Source: Zygnema cylindricum
Lineage: Eukaryota; Streptophyta; Zygnematophyceae; Zygnematales; Zygnemataceae
Assembly: GCA_037447655.1 (NCBI GenBank)
Contig: JBBHKE010000237.1
Coordinates: forward strand, 201,085-245,745
Direction: 5' to 3'
Length of the DNA stretch: 44,661 nt
The position numbers and the translations under genes were made by a program. Below are positions 1 through 12,071 of this stretch, piece by piece (within the stretch, counting starts at the first letter, position 1; the number at the start of each line of letters is the position of its first letter). The notes beneath the pieces were generated by a model that saw nothing but the letters and a program-made list of their open reading frames with translations, made no database searches and was not told where the DNA came from.

Positions 1-401
1 CTAACAAACATATTTGAAACATACAAAGTTATTGTTCGAGGTCACAAAAAGAGGTAAAATAAACTCCGAACCAAGTTTATTACATAATTTTATGTTTTTG
101 CTAATAACAATAGTGGTATCAAACACTTTATTTTTTTAACGCTCACAAAAATAAATAAAACAAACCCTAAACCATGTTTCTAACACAAAATTTGAGTTTG
201 CGCTAACAAAGATAATTGTACAAACAACGTTTATTGTTTGCGGTCACAAAAAGATGTAAAATAAACACCGAACCATGTTTATAACACAAGTTTGTTTTTG
301 CGCTAAAAATAATAGTAATATAAAACACTTTACATTGTTAACGCTCAAAAACATATTAAAAAAAACCCTAAACCATGTTTCTAACACAAATTCGAGTTTG
401 C
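1..401 (+). repeat. Duplicated two-dimer segment, copy 1 (partner 6451-6851)
   Basis: I compared this segment with 6451-6851 base by base and found no difference over 401 bp. The first mismatch is at 402/6852 (CGCTAAC against CACTAAC). The offset is 6450 bp, about 32 dimers. The duplication is open at the left because the window begins inside it, so its true length is unknown. Neighbouring dimers differ from it by many bases, so the identity reflects a recent copying event and not general homogeneity. Confidence 0.9.
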
Positions 402-769
402 GCTAACAAAGATATTTGTAAAATATAAAGTTATTGTTTGCGGTCACTAAAAGAGGTAAAATAAACTCCGAACCATGTTTATACAACAAGTTTGTGTTTG
501 CGCTAACAACATTAGTGGTAACAAACACTTTATATTGTTTACGCTCACAAAAATAGTAAAAAAAACCCTAAACCATGTTTCTAACACAAATTTGAGTTTA
601 CGCTAACAAATATATTTGTAACAAACAACGTTTATTGTTTGCAGTCACAAAAAGAGATAAAATACACTCCGAACCATGTTTATAACACAAGTTTGTGTTT
701 GCGCTAATAACAATAGTGGTAACAAACACTTTATATTGTTTACGCTCACAAAAATAGTTAAAAAAAACC

Positions 770-1120
770 CTAAACCATGTTTCTAACACGAATTTGACTT
801 TGCGCTAACAAAGATATTTGTAACATACAAAGTTATTGTTTTCGGTCACTAAAATAGGTAAAATAAACTCCGAACCATGTTTATCACACAAGTTTGTGTT
901 TGCGCTAATAACAATAGTGGTAACAAACACTTTATATTGTTTACGCTCACAAAAATAGTTAAAAAAAACCCTAAACCATGTTTCTAACACAAATTTGAGT
1001 TTGCGCTAACAAAGATATTTGTAACATACAAAGTTATTGTTTGCGGTCACTAAAAGAGGTAAAATAAACTCTGAACCATGTTTATACCACAAGTTTGTGT
1101 TTGCGCTAACAACAATAGTG
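770..1120 (+). repeat. Duplicated segment, copy 1 (partner 8420-8770)
   Basis: The segment shares rare variants with 8420-8770: AACACGAATTTGACTTTGCG at the start, TTTATCACACAAG in the first B, and TTTATACCACAAG in the second B. The offset is 7650 bp, about 38 dimers. A few substitutions separate the copies. Confidence 0.75.
966..977 (+). other. Example of the telomere-like motif at the B/A boundary
   Basis: AAACCCTAAACC is 12 bp of perfect plant telomere repeat (CCCTAAA)n, spanning the last 10 columns of B and the first two of the next A. The same motif, or a one- or two-base variant (CCTTAAACC, TCCTAAACC, CCCTAAGC), occurs about once per 202 bp throughout the array, always in the same orientation relative to the monomer. 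AAACCCTA is also the plant telo-box core known from promoters and from telomere-repeat-binding proteins. Binding here is inference only. Confidence 0.85.
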
Positions 1121-2899
1121 GTAACAAACACTTTATATTAATAACGTTCACAAAAATAGTTCAAAAATCACCCTAAATCATGTTTCTAACATAAATTTGA
1201 GTTTGCGCTAACAAAAATATTTGTAACAAACAACGTTTATTGTTCGCGGTCACAAAAAGAGGTAAAATAAACCCTGAACCATGTTTTTAACACAAGTTTG
1301 TGTTTTCGCTATCAACAATAGTGGTAACAAACTCTTTATATTGTTAACGCTCACAAAAATAGTTAAAAAAACCCTAAACCATGTTTCTAACACAAATTTG
1401 AGTTTGCGCTAACAAAGATATTTGTAACAAACATTGTTTATCCTTAACGATCACATAAAGAGGTCACATAAACTCTGATCCATGTTTATAACACAAGTTT
1501 GTGTTTGCGCTAAAAACAACAGTGGTAACAAACACTTTATATTGTTAACGCTCACAAAAATAGTTCAAAAATTACCCTAAATCATGTTTCTAACATAAAT
1601 TTGAGTTTGCGCTAACAATGTTATTTGTAACAAACAATGTTTATTGTTCGCGGTCACAAAAAGAGGGCAAATAAGCTCTTAACCATGTTTTTAACACAAG
1701 TTTCTGTTTGCGCTAACAACAATAGTGGTAACAAAATCTTTATATTGTTAACGCTCACAAAAATAGTTTAAAAAAACCCTAAACAATGTTTCTAACACAA
1801 ATTTGAGTTTGCGCTAACAAAGATATTTGTAACAAACAAAGTTTATTGTTCGCGGTCACAAAAAGAGGTAAAATAAACTCCGAACCATGTTTATAACACA
1901 AGTTTGTGTTTGCGCTTATAAGAATAGTGGTACAAACACTTTATATTGTTAACGCTCACAAAAATAGTTAAAAAAAACCCTAAACCATGAATCTAACACA
2001 AATTTGAGTTTGCACTAACAAATATATATGTAGCAAACAACGTTTATTGTTCGAGGTCACAAAAAGAGGTAAACTAAACTCCGAACCATGTTTATTACAC
2101 AATTTTATGTTTGTGCTAATAACAATAGTGGTAACAAACATTTCTATTTTTAACGCTCACAAAAATAATTAAAACAAACCCTAAACCATGTTTCTAACAC
2201 AAATTTGAGTTTGTGCTAACAAAGATATTCATAACATACAAAGTTATTGTTCACGGTCACAAAAAGAGGTAAAATAAACTCCGAACCATGTTTATAATAC
2301 AAGTTTGTGTTTGCGCTAACAACAATAGTGGTAAAAAACACTTTACATTGTTAACGCTCACAAAAATAGCTCAAAAAATCCCTAAACCATGTTTCTAACA
2401 AAAATATTAGTTTGCGGTAACAAAGATAATTGTTACAAACAACGTTTATTGTTCGAGGTCACAAAAAGAGGTAAAATAAACTCCGAACCATATTTATTAC
2501 ACAATTTTATGTTTGTGCTAATAACAATAGTGGTAACAAACACTTTATATTTTTAACGCTCACAAAAATATTTAAAACAAACCCTAAACCATGTTTCTAA
2601 CACAAATTTGAGTTTGTGCTAACAAACATATTTGTAACAAACAACATTTATTGTTGCGGTCACAAAAAGAGGTAAAATAAACTCCGAACAATGTTTATAA
2701 CACAAGTTTGTTTTAGCGCTTACATCAGTAGTGGTCACAAAAAAATTATATTGTTAACACTCACAAAATAGTTAATAAAAACCCTAAACATTGTTTCTAA
2801 CACAAATTTGAGTTTGCGCTAACAAAGATATTTGTATCAAACAAAGTTTATTGTTTGCGGTCACAAAAAGAGGTAAAATAAACTCCGAACCATGTTTAT

Positions 2900-2915
2900 A
2901 ACACAAGTTTGTGTT
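2900..2915. other. Example of the dyad in the B monomer
   Basis: AACACAAGTTTGTGTT has perfect 7-bp inverted arms around a central GT. The matching site in A is AACACAAATTTGAGTT, a 16-bp palindrome broken at one base pair. The dyad lies in the same columns (11-26) of each monomer, so a symmetrical site recurs about every 101 bp. It could bind a dimeric protein, or simply be a by-product of sequence composition. Confidence 0.6.
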
Positions 2916-2990
2916 TGCGCTTATAAGAATAGTGGTAACAAACACTTTATATTGTTAACGCTCACAAAAATAGTTAAAAACAACCCTAAA

Positions 2991-3092
2991 CCATGTTTCT
3001 AACACAAATTTGAGTTTGCGCTAACAACAATAGTGGTAACAAACTATTTACATTGTTAACCCTCACAAAAACAGTTAAGTAAAAACCCTAAA
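2991..3092 (+). repeat. A-head/B-tail hybrid monomer, example 1
   Basis: The unit starts as A (CCATGTTTCTAACACAAATT, then GAGTTTGCGCTAAC) and continues as B (AACAATAGTGGTAAC to AAAACCCTAAA). It follows a complete B and precedes a complete A, so the array here reads A-B-hybrid-A-B. The switch lies in GTTTGCGCTAAC, which A and B share exactly. This is the expected product of exchange between the A and B halves. Confidence 0.85.
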
Positions 3093-3896
3093 CCATGTTT
3101 CTAACACAAATTTGAGTTTGCGCTAACAAAGATATTTGTAACAAACAAAGTATATTGTTTGCGGTCACAAAAAGAGATAAAATAAACTTCGAACCATGTT
3201 TGTAACACGAGTTTGTGTTTGCGCTTAAAATAATTGAGCTATAAAACACTTTACATTGTTAACGTTTAAAGAAATAGTTTAAAAAAATCCTAAACCATGT
3301 TTCTAACACAAATTTGAGTTTGCGCTAAAAAGATATTTGTAAGAAACAACGTATATTGTTTCTAGTCACAAAAAGAGGTAAAAGAAACTGCAAACCATGT
3401 TTATAACACAAGTTTTTGTTTTTGCTTAAAACAATAATGGTAACAAACACTTTATATTGTTAACCCTCACAAAAATAAATTAAAAAAACTCTAAACCATG
3501 TTTAAAACACAAATTTGAGTTTGCGCTAACAAAGATATTAGTAACAAACAACGTTTATTGTTCACTGTCCTAAAAAGAGGTAATATAATCTCCGAACCAT
3601 GTTTATAACACAAGTTTGTGTTTACGCTAACAACAATAGTGGTAACAAACTCTTTATATTGTTAACGCTCACAAAAATAGTTAAAAAAAACCCTAAATCA
3701 TGATTTTAACACAAATTGGGGTTTGCGCTATCAAAGATATTTGTAACAAACAACGTTTATTGTTCGCGATCGTAAAAAGAGGTACAAAACTCTGAACCAT
3801 GTTTATCACACAAGTTTGTGTTTGTGCTAACAACAATAATGGTAAAAATCCCTTTATATTGTTAATGCTCACAAAAATAGTTAAAAAAACCCTAAA

Positions 3897-3997
3897 CCAA
3901 GTTTCTAACACAAATTTGAATTTGCGCTAACAACAATAGTGGTACAAACTATTTACATTGTTAACCCTCACAAAAACAGTTAAGTAAAAACCCTAAA
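3897..3997 (+). repeat. A-head/B-tail hybrid monomer, example 2
   Basis: Same structure as 2991-3092, with the same private variants in the B tail (ACTATTTACATTGTTAACCC and ACAGTTAAGT). The three hybrids at 2991, 3897 and 4910 are therefore copies of one event, later spread by segmental duplication. Confidence 0.85.
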
Positions 3998-4299
3998 CCA
4001 TGTTTCTAACACAAATTTGAGTTTGCGCTAACAAATATATTTGTAACAAACAAAGTATATTGTTTGCGGTCACAAAAAGAGATAAAATAAACTTCGAACC
4101 ATGTTTGTAACACAAGTTTGTGTTTGCGCTTAAAATAATAGTACTATAAAACACTTTACATTGTTAAAGCTCAAAAAATTAGTTAAAATAAACCCTAACC
4201 ATGTTTCTAACACAAATTTGAGTTTGCGCTTACAAACATTTTTGTAACAAACAACGTTTATTGTTCCCGGTCACAATAAGAGGTAAAGTAAATTCCGAA

Positions 4300-4494
4300 C
4301 CATGTTTATAACACAAGTTTGTGTTTGCGATAACAACAATAGTGGTAACAAACTCTTTACATTGTTAACGCTCACAGTATTAGTTAATAAAAACCCTAAA
4401 CCATTTTATAACACAAGTTTGTGTTTGCGCTAAAAACAATAGTGGTAACAAACACTTTATATTGTTAACGCCCACAAAAATAGTTCAAAAATTA
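4300..4494 (+). repeat. B-B junction: A monomer missing
   Basis: A complete B (start 4300) runs to AAACCCTAAACC and is followed directly by another B that begins CCATTTTATAACACAAGTTT (4401), with a 2-bp gap in its start. No A lies between. One monomer has been lost, or exchange happened one monomer out of register. Sequence downstream of this point resembles 1501-1990 at an offset of 2920 bp, which is 29 monomers, again odd. Confidence 0.8.
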
Positions 4495-4909
4495 CCCTAA
4501 ATCATGTTTCTAACATAAATTTGAGTTGCGCTAACAAAGTTATTTGTAACAAACAATGTTTATTGTTCGCGGTCACAAAAACAGGGCAAATAAGCTCTTA
4601 ACCATGTTTTTAACACAAGTTTCTGTTTGCGCTAACAACAATAGTGGTAACAAACTCTTTATATTGTTAACACTCGCAAAAATAGTTTAAAAAAACCCTA
4701 AACCATGTTTCGTTTCTAACACAAATTTGAGTTTGCGCTAACAAAGATATTTGTAACAAACAAAGTTTATTGTTCGCAGTCACAAAAAGAGGTAAAATAA
4801 ACTCCAAACCATGTTTATAACACAAGTTTGTGTTTGGGCTTATAAGAATAGTGGTAACAAACACTTTATATTGTTAACGCTCACAAAAATAGTTAAAAAA
4901 AACCCTAAA

Positions 4910-5011
4910 CCATGTTTCTAACACAAATTTGAGTTTGCGCTAACAACAATAGTGGTAACAAACTATTTACATTGTTAACCCTCACAAAAATAGTTAAGTA
5001 AAAACCCTAAA
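4910..5011 (+). repeat. A-head/B-tail hybrid monomer, example 3
   Basis: Third copy of the hybrid, 1919 bp after the first. That distance is 19 monomers (9.5 dimers), an odd number, as expected if monomer-level insertions or losses occurred between them. Flanking sequence on both sides (for example CGAGTTTGTGTTTGCGCTT with ATAATTG downstream) is also shared between the first and third copies. Confidence 0.85.
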
Positions 5012-6450
5012 CCATGTTTCTAACACAATTTTGAGTTTGCGCTAACAAAGATGTTTGTAACAAACAAAGTATATTGTTTGCGGTCACAAAAAGAGATAAA
5101 ATAAACTTCGAACCATGTTTGTAACACGAGTTTGTGTTTGCGCTTGAAATAATTGGGCTATAAAACACTTTACATTGTTAATGTTTAAAAAAATAGTTTA
5201 AAAAAATCCTAAACCATGTTTCTAACACAAATTTGAGTTTGCGATAAAAAGATATTTGTAAGAAACAACGTATATTGTTTGTAGTCACAAAAAGAGGTAA
5301 AAGAAACTGCGAACCATGTTTATAACACAAGTTTGTGTTTTTGCTTAAAACAATAATGGTAACAAACACTTTATTTTGTTAACGCTCACAAAAATAAATT
5401 AAAAAAACTCTAAACCATGTTTAAAACACAAGTTTGAGTTTGCGCTAACAAAGATATTAGTAACAAACAACGTTTATTGTTCACTGTCCTAAAAAGAGGT
5501 AATATAATCTCCGAACCATGTTTATAACACAAGTTTGTGTTTACGCTAACAACAATAGTGGTAACCAACACTTTACATTGTTAACGCTCACTAAAATAGC
5601 TCAAAAAAACCCTAAACCATGTTTCTAACAAAAATTTGAGTTTGCGCTAACAAAGAAATCTGTAAGAAACAACGTTTATTGTTCGCGGTTACAAAAAGAG
5701 GTAAAATAAACACCGAACAATGTTTATAACACAAGTTTGTATTTGCGCTAACAATAATAGTAGTATCAAACTATTTATATTGTTAACGCTCACAAAAATA
5801 GTTTAAAAAATCCTAAACCATGATTTTCTCATAAATTTGAGTTTGCGCTAACAATGTTATTTGTAACAAACAACGTTTATTGTTTGCCGTCACAAAAAGA
5901 GGTAAACAAAACTTTGAACCATGTTTATTACACAATTTTATGTTTGTGCTAATAACAATAGTGGTAACAAACACTTTACATTGTTAACGCTCACTAAATT
6001 AGCTCAAAAAAGTCCTAAACCATGTTTCTAACACAAATTTGATTTTGTGCTAACAAAGATATTTGTAACAAACAACATTTATTGTTGCGGTCACAAAAAG
6101 AGGTAAAACAAACTCCGAACAATGTTTTTAACACAAGTTTGTTTTTGCGCTTACATCAATAGTGGTAAAAAAATAATATTATTGTTAACGCTCACAAAAT
6201 AGTTAATAAAAACCCTAAACCATGTTTCTAACACAAATTTGAGTTTGCACTAACAAATATATATTAAGCAAACAACATTTATTGTTCGCAGTCACAAAAA
6301 GAGGTAAAATAAACTCCGAACCACGTTTATAACACAAGTTTGTTTTTGCGCTAAAAATAATGGTAATATAAAACACTTAACATTGTTAACGCTCAAAAAC
6401 ATATTAAAAAAAACCCTAAACCATGTTTCTAACACAAATTTGAGTTTGCA

Positions 6451-6851
6451 CTAACAAACATATTTGAAACATACAAAGTTATTGTTCGAGGTCACAAAAA
6501 GAGGTAAAATAAACTCCGAACCAAGTTTATTACATAATTTTATGTTTTTGCTAATAACAATAGTGGTATCAAACACTTTATTTTTTTAACGCTCACAAAA
6601 ATAAATAAAACAAACCCTAAACCATGTTTCTAACACAAAATTTGAGTTTGCGCTAACAAAGATAATTGTACAAACAACGTTTATTGTTTGCGGTCACAAA
6701 AAGATGTAAAATAAACACCGAACCATGTTTATAACACAAGTTTGTTTTTGCGCTAAAAATAATAGTAATATAAAACACTTTACATTGTTAACGCTCAAAA
6801 ACATATTAAAAAAAACCCTAAACCATGTTTCTAACACAAATTCGAGTTTGC
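6451..6851 (+). repeat. Duplicated two-dimer segment, copy 2 (partner 1-401)
   Basis: This is the second copy of the 401-bp identical segment. Sequence immediately to the left (CACAAATTTGAGTTTGCA) is ordinary A monomer, so the left edge of the duplication cannot be placed from this window alone. Confidence 0.9.
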
Positions 6852-7524
6852 ACTAACAAAGATAATTGTACAAACAACGTTTATTGTTTGTAGTCACAAA
6901 AAGAGATAAAATACACTCCGAGCCATGTTTATAACACAAGTTTGTGTTTGCGCTTATAAGAATAGTGGTAACAAACACTTTATATTGTTAACGCTCACAA
7001 AAATAGTTAAAAAAAACCCTAAACCATGTTTCTAACACAAATTTGAGTTTGCACTAACAAATATATATGTAGCAAACAACGTTTATTGTTCGCGGTCACA
7101 AAAAGAGGTTATAAAAATAGTGAACCATCTTTATCACACAAGTTTGTGTTTGCGCTAATACCAATAGTTGTAAAAACTCGTTATATTGTTAACGCTCACA
7201 AAAATAGTTAGAAAAACCCTAAACCATGTTTCTAAACAAATTTGAGTTTGCGTTGACAAAGATATTTGTAACAAACAACGTTTGTTGTTCGCATTCACAA
7301 AAAGAGGTAAAATAAACTCCGAACCACGTTTATAACACAAGTTTGTGCTTGCACAAACAACAATAGTGGTAACAAACACTTTATATTGTTAACGCTCACA
7401 AAAATAGTTCAAAAAAACCCTAAACCATGTTTCTAACACAAATTTGAGTTTGCACTAACAAAGATAATTGTACAAACAACGTTTATTGTTTGCGGTCACA
7501 AAAAGATGTAAAATAAACACCGAA

Positions 7525-8028
7525 CCATGTATGTAACAAAATTTTGTGTTTGCGCTAACAACAATGGTGCTATAAAACACTTTACATTGTAAACACACAA
7601 AAAATAGTTTAAAAAAATCCTAAACCATGTTTCTAACACAAATTTGAGGTTGCGCTAAAAAGATATTCGTAACATACAAAGTTATTGTTCGCGGTCACAA
7701 AAAGAGGTAAAATAAACTCTGAACCATGTTTATAACACAAGTTTGTAGTTGCGCTTACAACAACAGTGGTAACAAACACTTTACATTGTTAACGCTCACT
7801 AAAATAGCTCAAAAAAACCCAAAACCATGTTTCTAACAAAAATTTGAGTTTGTGCTAACAAAGATATTTGTAAGTAACGACGTTTATTGTTCGCGGTTAC
7901 AAAAAGAGGTAAAATAAACTCTGAACCATGTTTATAACACAAGTTTGTGTTTGCGCTAAGAATAATAGTGGTAACAAACTATTTATATTCAAAACGCTCA
8001 CAAAAATAGTTTAAAAACCCTAAACCAT
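7525..8028 (+). repeat. Duplicated segment, copy 1 (partner 9128-9631)
   Basis: The segment shares with 9128-9631 the unusual run ATGGTGCTATAAAACACTTT, a shortened B end (TTGTAAACACACAAAAAATA), GAGGTTGCGCTAAAA, and TTGTAAGTAACGACG. The offset is 1603 bp, eight dimers, with only scattered differences. At the right end both copies reach AGTTTAAAAACCCTAAACCA and then diverge. Confidence 0.85.
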
Positions 8029-8419
8029 GTTTCTAACACAAATTTGAGTTTGCACTAACAAAGATAATTGTACAAACAACGTTTATTGTTTGCGGTCACA
8101 AAAAGATGTAAAATAAACACCGAACCATGTTTCTAACACAAGTTTGTTTTTGCGCTAAAAATAATAGTACTATAAAACACTTTACATTGTTAACGCTCAA
8201 AAACATATTAAAAAAAACCCTAAACCATGTTTCTAACACAAATTTGAGTTTGCGCTAACAAAGATATTTGTAACATACAAAGTTATTGTTTGCGGTCACT
8301 AAAAGAGGTAAAATAAACTCCTAACCATGTTTATACCGCAAGTTTGTGTTTGCGCTAACAACAATTGTGGTAACAAACACTTTATATTGTTTACGCTCAC
8401 AAAATAGTTAAAAAAAACC

Positions 8420-8770
8420 CTAAACCATGTTTCTAACACGAATTTGACTTTGCGCTAACAAAGATATTTGTAACATACAAAGTTATTGTTTGCGGTCACT
8501 AAAAGAGGTTAAAAAAACTCCGAACCATGTTTATCACACAAGTTTGTGTTTGCGCTAATAACAATAGTGGTAACAAATACTTTATATTGTTTACGCTCAC
8601 AAAAATAGTTAAAAAAAGCCCTAAACCATGTTTCTAACACAAATTTGAGTTTGCGCTAACAAAGATATTTGTAACATACAAAGTTATAGTTTGCAGTCAC
8701 TAAAAGAGGTAAAATAAACTCTGAACCATGTTTATACCACAAGTTTGTGTTTGCGCTAACAACAATAGTG
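8420..8770 (+). repeat. Duplicated segment, copy 2 (partner 770-1120)
   Basis: Second copy of the segment at 770-1120. To the left the match continues with a 1-bp indel and then loses phase, because the left copy has an additional dimer. That pattern fits unequal exchange. Confidence 0.75.
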
Positions 8771-9127
8771 GTATCAAACACTTTATAATTTTAACGCTCA
8801 CAAAAATAGTTAGAACAAACCCTAAACCATGTTTCTAACACAAATTTGAGTTTGCACTAACAAAGATAATTGTACAAACAACGTTTATTGTTTGCGGTCA
8901 CAAAAAGATGTAAAATAAACACCGAACCATGTATATAACACCAGTTTGTTTTTGCGCTAAAAATAAAATTACTCTAAAACACTTTACATTGTTAACGCTC
9001 TAAAACATATTAAAAAAAACCCTAAACCATGTTTCTAACACAAATTTGAGTTTACGCTAACAAATATATTTGTAACAAACAAAGTTTATTGTTTGCCGTC
9101 ACAAAAAGAGATAAAATACACTCCTAA

Positions 9128-9631
9128 CCATGTTTGTTACAAAATTTTGTGTTTGCGCTAACAACAATGGTGCTATAAAACACTTTACATTGTAAACACA
9201 CAAAAAATAGTTTAAAAAAATCCTAAACCATGTTTCTAACACAAATTTGAGGTTGCGCTAAAAATATATTCGTAACAAACAAAGTTATTGTTCGCGGTCA
9301 CAAAAAGAGGTAAAATAAACTCTTAACCATGTTTATAACACAAGTTTGTAGTTGCGCTTACAACAACAGTGGTAACAAACACTTTACATTGTTAACGCTC
9401 ACTAAAATAGCTCAAAAAAACCCAAAACCATGTTTCTAACAAAAATTTGAGTTTGTGCTAACAAAGATATTTGTAAGTAACGACGTTTATTGTTCGCGGT
9501 TACAAAAAGAGGTAAAATAAACTCTGAACCATGTTTATAACACAAGTTTGTGTTTGCGCTAAGAATAATAGTGGTAACAAACTATTTATATTCAAAACGC
9601 TCACAAAAATAGTTTAAAAACCCTAAACCAT
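9128..9631 (+). repeat. Duplicated segment, copy 2 (partner 7525-8028)
   Basis: Second copy of the segment at 7525-8028. Past 9631 it continues with a different A variant (CCATGATTTTAACATATATT), which marks the breakpoint. Confidence 0.85.
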
Positions 9632-10030
9632 GATTTTAACATATATTTGAGTTTGCGCTAACAAAGATATTTGTAACAAACAATGTTTATTGTTAGCCAT
9701 CACAAAAAGAGGTAAAATAAACTCCAAACCATGTTCTTAACACAAGTTTGTGTTTGAGCTAATAACAATAGTGGTAAAAAACAATTTATATTGTTAACGC
9801 TCACAAAAATAATAGAAAAAACCCCTAAACCATGTTTTAACACACATTTGAGTTTGGGGTAACAAAGATATATGTAACAAACAACGTTTATTGTTCGAGG
9901 TCACAAAAAGAGGTAAAATAAACTCAGAACAATGTTTATAACACAAGTTTGTTTTTGCGCTTACATCAATAGTGGTAACAAACACTTTATATTGTTAACG
10001 CTCACCAAAATAGTTAATAAAAACCCTAAA

Positions 10031-10132
10031 CATTGTTTATAACACAAGTTTGTGTTTGCACTAACAAATATATATGTAGCAAACAACGTTTATTGTTTGC
10101 GGTCACAAAACGAGGTAAAAAAAAACACTGAA
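10031..10132 (+). repeat. B-head/A-tail hybrid monomer, example 1
   Basis: The unit begins as B (TTTATAACACAAGTTTGTGT) and, after TTTGCACTAACAA, continues as A (ATATATATGTAGCAAACAAC, then TTTGCGGTCACAAAA). It sits between two B monomers in the place normally held by A. This is the reciprocal of the A-head/B-tail type, with the switch at the same shared GTTTGCRCTAAC core. Confidence 0.8.
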
Positions 10133-10769
10133 CCATGTTTATCACACAAGTTTGTGTTTGCGCTAATAACAATAGTGGTAAAAACTCGTTATATTGTTAA
10201 CGCTCACAAAAATAGTTAAAAAAACCCTAAACCATGTTTCTAAACAAATTTGAGTTTGCACTAACAAATAAATATGTAGCAAACAATGTTTATTGTTCGC
10301 GGTCACAAAAGAGGTAAAAAAAAACACTAAACCATGTGTATCACACAAGTTTGTGCTTGCGCTAATAACAATAGTGGTAAATCTCGTTATAATGTTAACG
10401 CTCACAAAAATAGTTAAAAAACCCTAAACCATGTTTCTAACACAAATTTGAGTTTGCGCTAACAAAGATATTTGTAACAAACATCGTTTGTGTCCGCAAT
10501 CACAAAAAGAGGAAAAATAAACTTCGAACCACGTTTATAACAGAAGTTTCCGCTTGCGCAAACAACAATAGTGGTAACAAACACTCTATATTGTTAACGC
10601 TCACAAAAATATTAAAAAAAATTCCTAAACCATGTTTCTAACACAAATTTGAGATTGCGCTAACAAAGATATTTGTAACAAACAACGTTTTTGTTCGCGG
10701 TCATAAAAAGAGGTTAAATAAACTCCAAACCATGTTTATAACACAAGTTTGTGTTTGTGCTAACAACAA

Positions 10770-11365
10770 TAGTGGTAAAAAAAAAATTACATTGTAAAAG
10801 CTCACATAAATAGTTAAAAGAAACCCTAACCATGTTTCTAACTCAAATTTGGGTTACGCTAACGAAGATATTTGTAACAAACAATGTTTATTGTTCTCGG
10901 TCACAAAAAGAGGTTAAACAAACCTCGAAACCATGTTTATAACACAAGTTTGTGTTTGCGCTAACAACAATAGTGGTAACAAACACTTTATATTGTTAAT
11001 GCTCACAAAAATAGTTAAAATAATTCTTAACCATTTTTCTAACACAAATTTGAGTTTGCGCTAACGAAGATATTTGTAACAAACAACGTTTATTGTTCAT
11101 TGTCACAAAAAGAGGTAAAATAAACTACAAACCATGTTTAAAAAACAAGTTTGTGTTTGCGCTAACAACAATAGTGGTAACAACCACTTTATATTGTTAA
11201 CCCTCACAAAAAAAGTAAAAAAAAACCCTAAACCATGTTTCTAACACAAATTTGAGTTTGCGATAAGTGAATATTTCTAACAAATACATTTTATTGTTCG
11301 CATTCACATAAAGAGGTAAAATAATTTCCGAACCATGTTTATAACACAAGTTTGTGTTTGCGCTA
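10770..11365 (+). repeat. Duplicated segment, copy 1 (partner 16894-17490)
   Basis: Rare variants occur in the same order in both copies: ATTGTAAAAGCTCAC, AGTTAAAAGAAACCCTA, AACTCAAATTTGGGTTACGC, GTTCATTGTCAC, AAACTACAAACCATG, and GATAAGTGAATATTT. The offset is 6124-6125 bp, the 1-bp change coming from a small indel near the start. Divergence is higher than in the 18-kb/21-kb pair, so this is an older duplication. Confidence 0.8.
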
Positions 11366-12071
11366 ACAACAATAGTGGTAAAAAACACTTTACATTGTTA
11401 AAGCTCACAAAAATAGTTAAAAAGATTATAAATCATGTTTCAAACACAAATTTGAGTTTGCGCTAACAAAGATATTTGTACCAAACATTGTTTATTGTTC
11501 GCAATCACAAAAAAGAGGTAAAATAAAGTCCGAAACATGTTTATAACACAAGTTTGTGTTTGCGCTAAAAAAAATAGTGGTAACAAACTCTTTATATTGT
11601 TAACGCTCACAAAATTTGCTTAAAAAAACCCTAAGCTAAGTTTCCATCACAAATTTGAGTTTGCACTAACGAAGATATTTGTAACAAACAACGTTTATTG
11701 TTCGCGGTCACAAAAAAAGGTTAAATAAACCTCGAACCATGTTTATAACACAAGTTTGTGTTTGCGCTAACAACTTTAGTGGTAACAAACACTTTATATT
11801 GTTAACACTCACAAGAATAGTTAAAAAAAACCCTAAATCATGTTTCTAACACAAATTTGAGTTTGCGCTAACAAAGATATTTGTAACAAAAACGTTTATT
11901 GTTCGCGGCCACAAAAAGAGGTAAAATAAACCTCGAACTATGTTTATAACACAAGTTTGTGTTTGCACTAACAACAATAGTAGTAACAAACACTTTATAT
12001 TGTTACCGCTTCAAAAAAATAGTTAAAAAAACCCTAAATCATGTTTCTATTACAAATTTGAGTTTGCTTTA

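Noticed and set aside
966-977. Interstitial telomere array
   Set aside because: CCCTAAA never occurs in a multi-copy run; each site holds fewer than two units inside a longer satellite monomer.
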